This document shows, piece after piece, positions 39,523-39,563 of a DNA stretch of 39,563 nucleotides (its first letter is position 1; each line of letters opens with the position of its first letter). The notes beneath the pieces were generated by a model, which was given only the letters and a program-made list of their open reading frames with translations, made no database searches and was not told the DNA's origin. A program made the position numbers and the translations under genes. The stretch covers positions 1 through 39,563 of the forward strand of contig CAJUIO010000028.1 in the NCBI GenBank assembly GCA_910586025.1. The letters are read 5' to 3'. The stretch comes from an uncultured Lachnospiraceae bacterium. GTDB lineage: Bacteria; Bacillota; Clostridia; Lachnospirales; Lachnospiraceae.

Positions 39523-39563
39523 GCACCCGTAGTCTAATGGATAGAACGAAGGCCTCCGACGCC
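39523..39563 (+). tRNA. tRNA-Arg (anticodon CCG), 3' part beyond window
   Basis: Acceptor GCACCCG, TA, a D-arm around GTCTAATGGATAGA, then AAGGC and loop CTCCGAC with the anticodon CCG, which reads CGG. The window ends in the 3' half of the anticodon stem, so the T-arm and the acceptor's other strand are not visible. Confidence 0.85.

Overview
The window looks like a chromosomal stretch from a spore-forming, Gram-positive gut-type Clostridia, most likely Lachnospiraceae. This rests on the MraZ-led division/cell-wall (dcw) cluster with two adjacent class B penicillin-binding proteins, the spoIIGA-sigE and sigG sporulation loci, NrdR, a T-box in front of tyrS, and a DUF5688-like protein. No search could be run; all names come from reading the proteins and DNA.

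Layout. (1) 1-1003: the end of an integrated mobile element. The 3' part of a group II intron (reverse transcriptase/maturase plus domains V-VI) lies in sense orientation inside a tyrosine-integrase gene, and the integrase 3' exon ends just before ychF. (2) 1021-2118: ychF, followed by terminator-like hairpins. (3) 2336-15484: the dcw cluster. A good sigma-A promoter and five phased MraZ boxes precede mraZ-rsmH-ftsL-pbp-pbp-mraY-murD-ftsW-murA-ftsQ; ftsZ follows with its own promoter and a terminator. These genes make lipid II precursors and build the septum. murG, murB, murC and ftsA are not in the cluster. (4) 15503-21603: an M18 aminopeptidase, then the mother-cell sigma locus spoIIGA-sigE behind a promoter with the long spacer typical of Spo0A-activated genes, an ABC-class P-loop ATPase, sigG on the opposite strand, and a divergent YlmC/YmxH-type gene. 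(5) 21637-28874: nrdR with a consensus promoter, a small membrane protein, a five-gene peptide-type ABC transporter, and two adjacent proteins of unknown function.

(6) 28911-33400: a visibly AT-richer accessory patch with three GNAT acetyltransferases, a methyltransferase, a metallophosphoesterase and a Panacea/SocA-type (DUF4065) gene. Several of these are damaged: the methyltransferase by a one-base insertion, one GNAT by a probable one-base loss in an A-run, and the Panacea gene by a 176-bp MITE-like insertion plus an apparent internal deletion. (7) 33409-39563: core genes resume. tyrS sits behind a tyrosine T-box and a second attenuator-like structure. An overlapping set yqeG-aroE-aroK-aroQ (HAD phosphatase and shikimate pathway) follows, then efp, a DUF5688-like gene, and the first 41 nt of a tRNA-Arg(CCG).

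Most noteworthy are the tandem attenuators before tyrS, the KTG-to-KTA change in the second PBP, the hairpin covering the ribosome site between the two PBPs, the phased MraZ operator, the Spo0A-type spoIIG promoter, the ATPase between sigE and an inverted sigG, and the MITE-like element splitting the Panacea gene.
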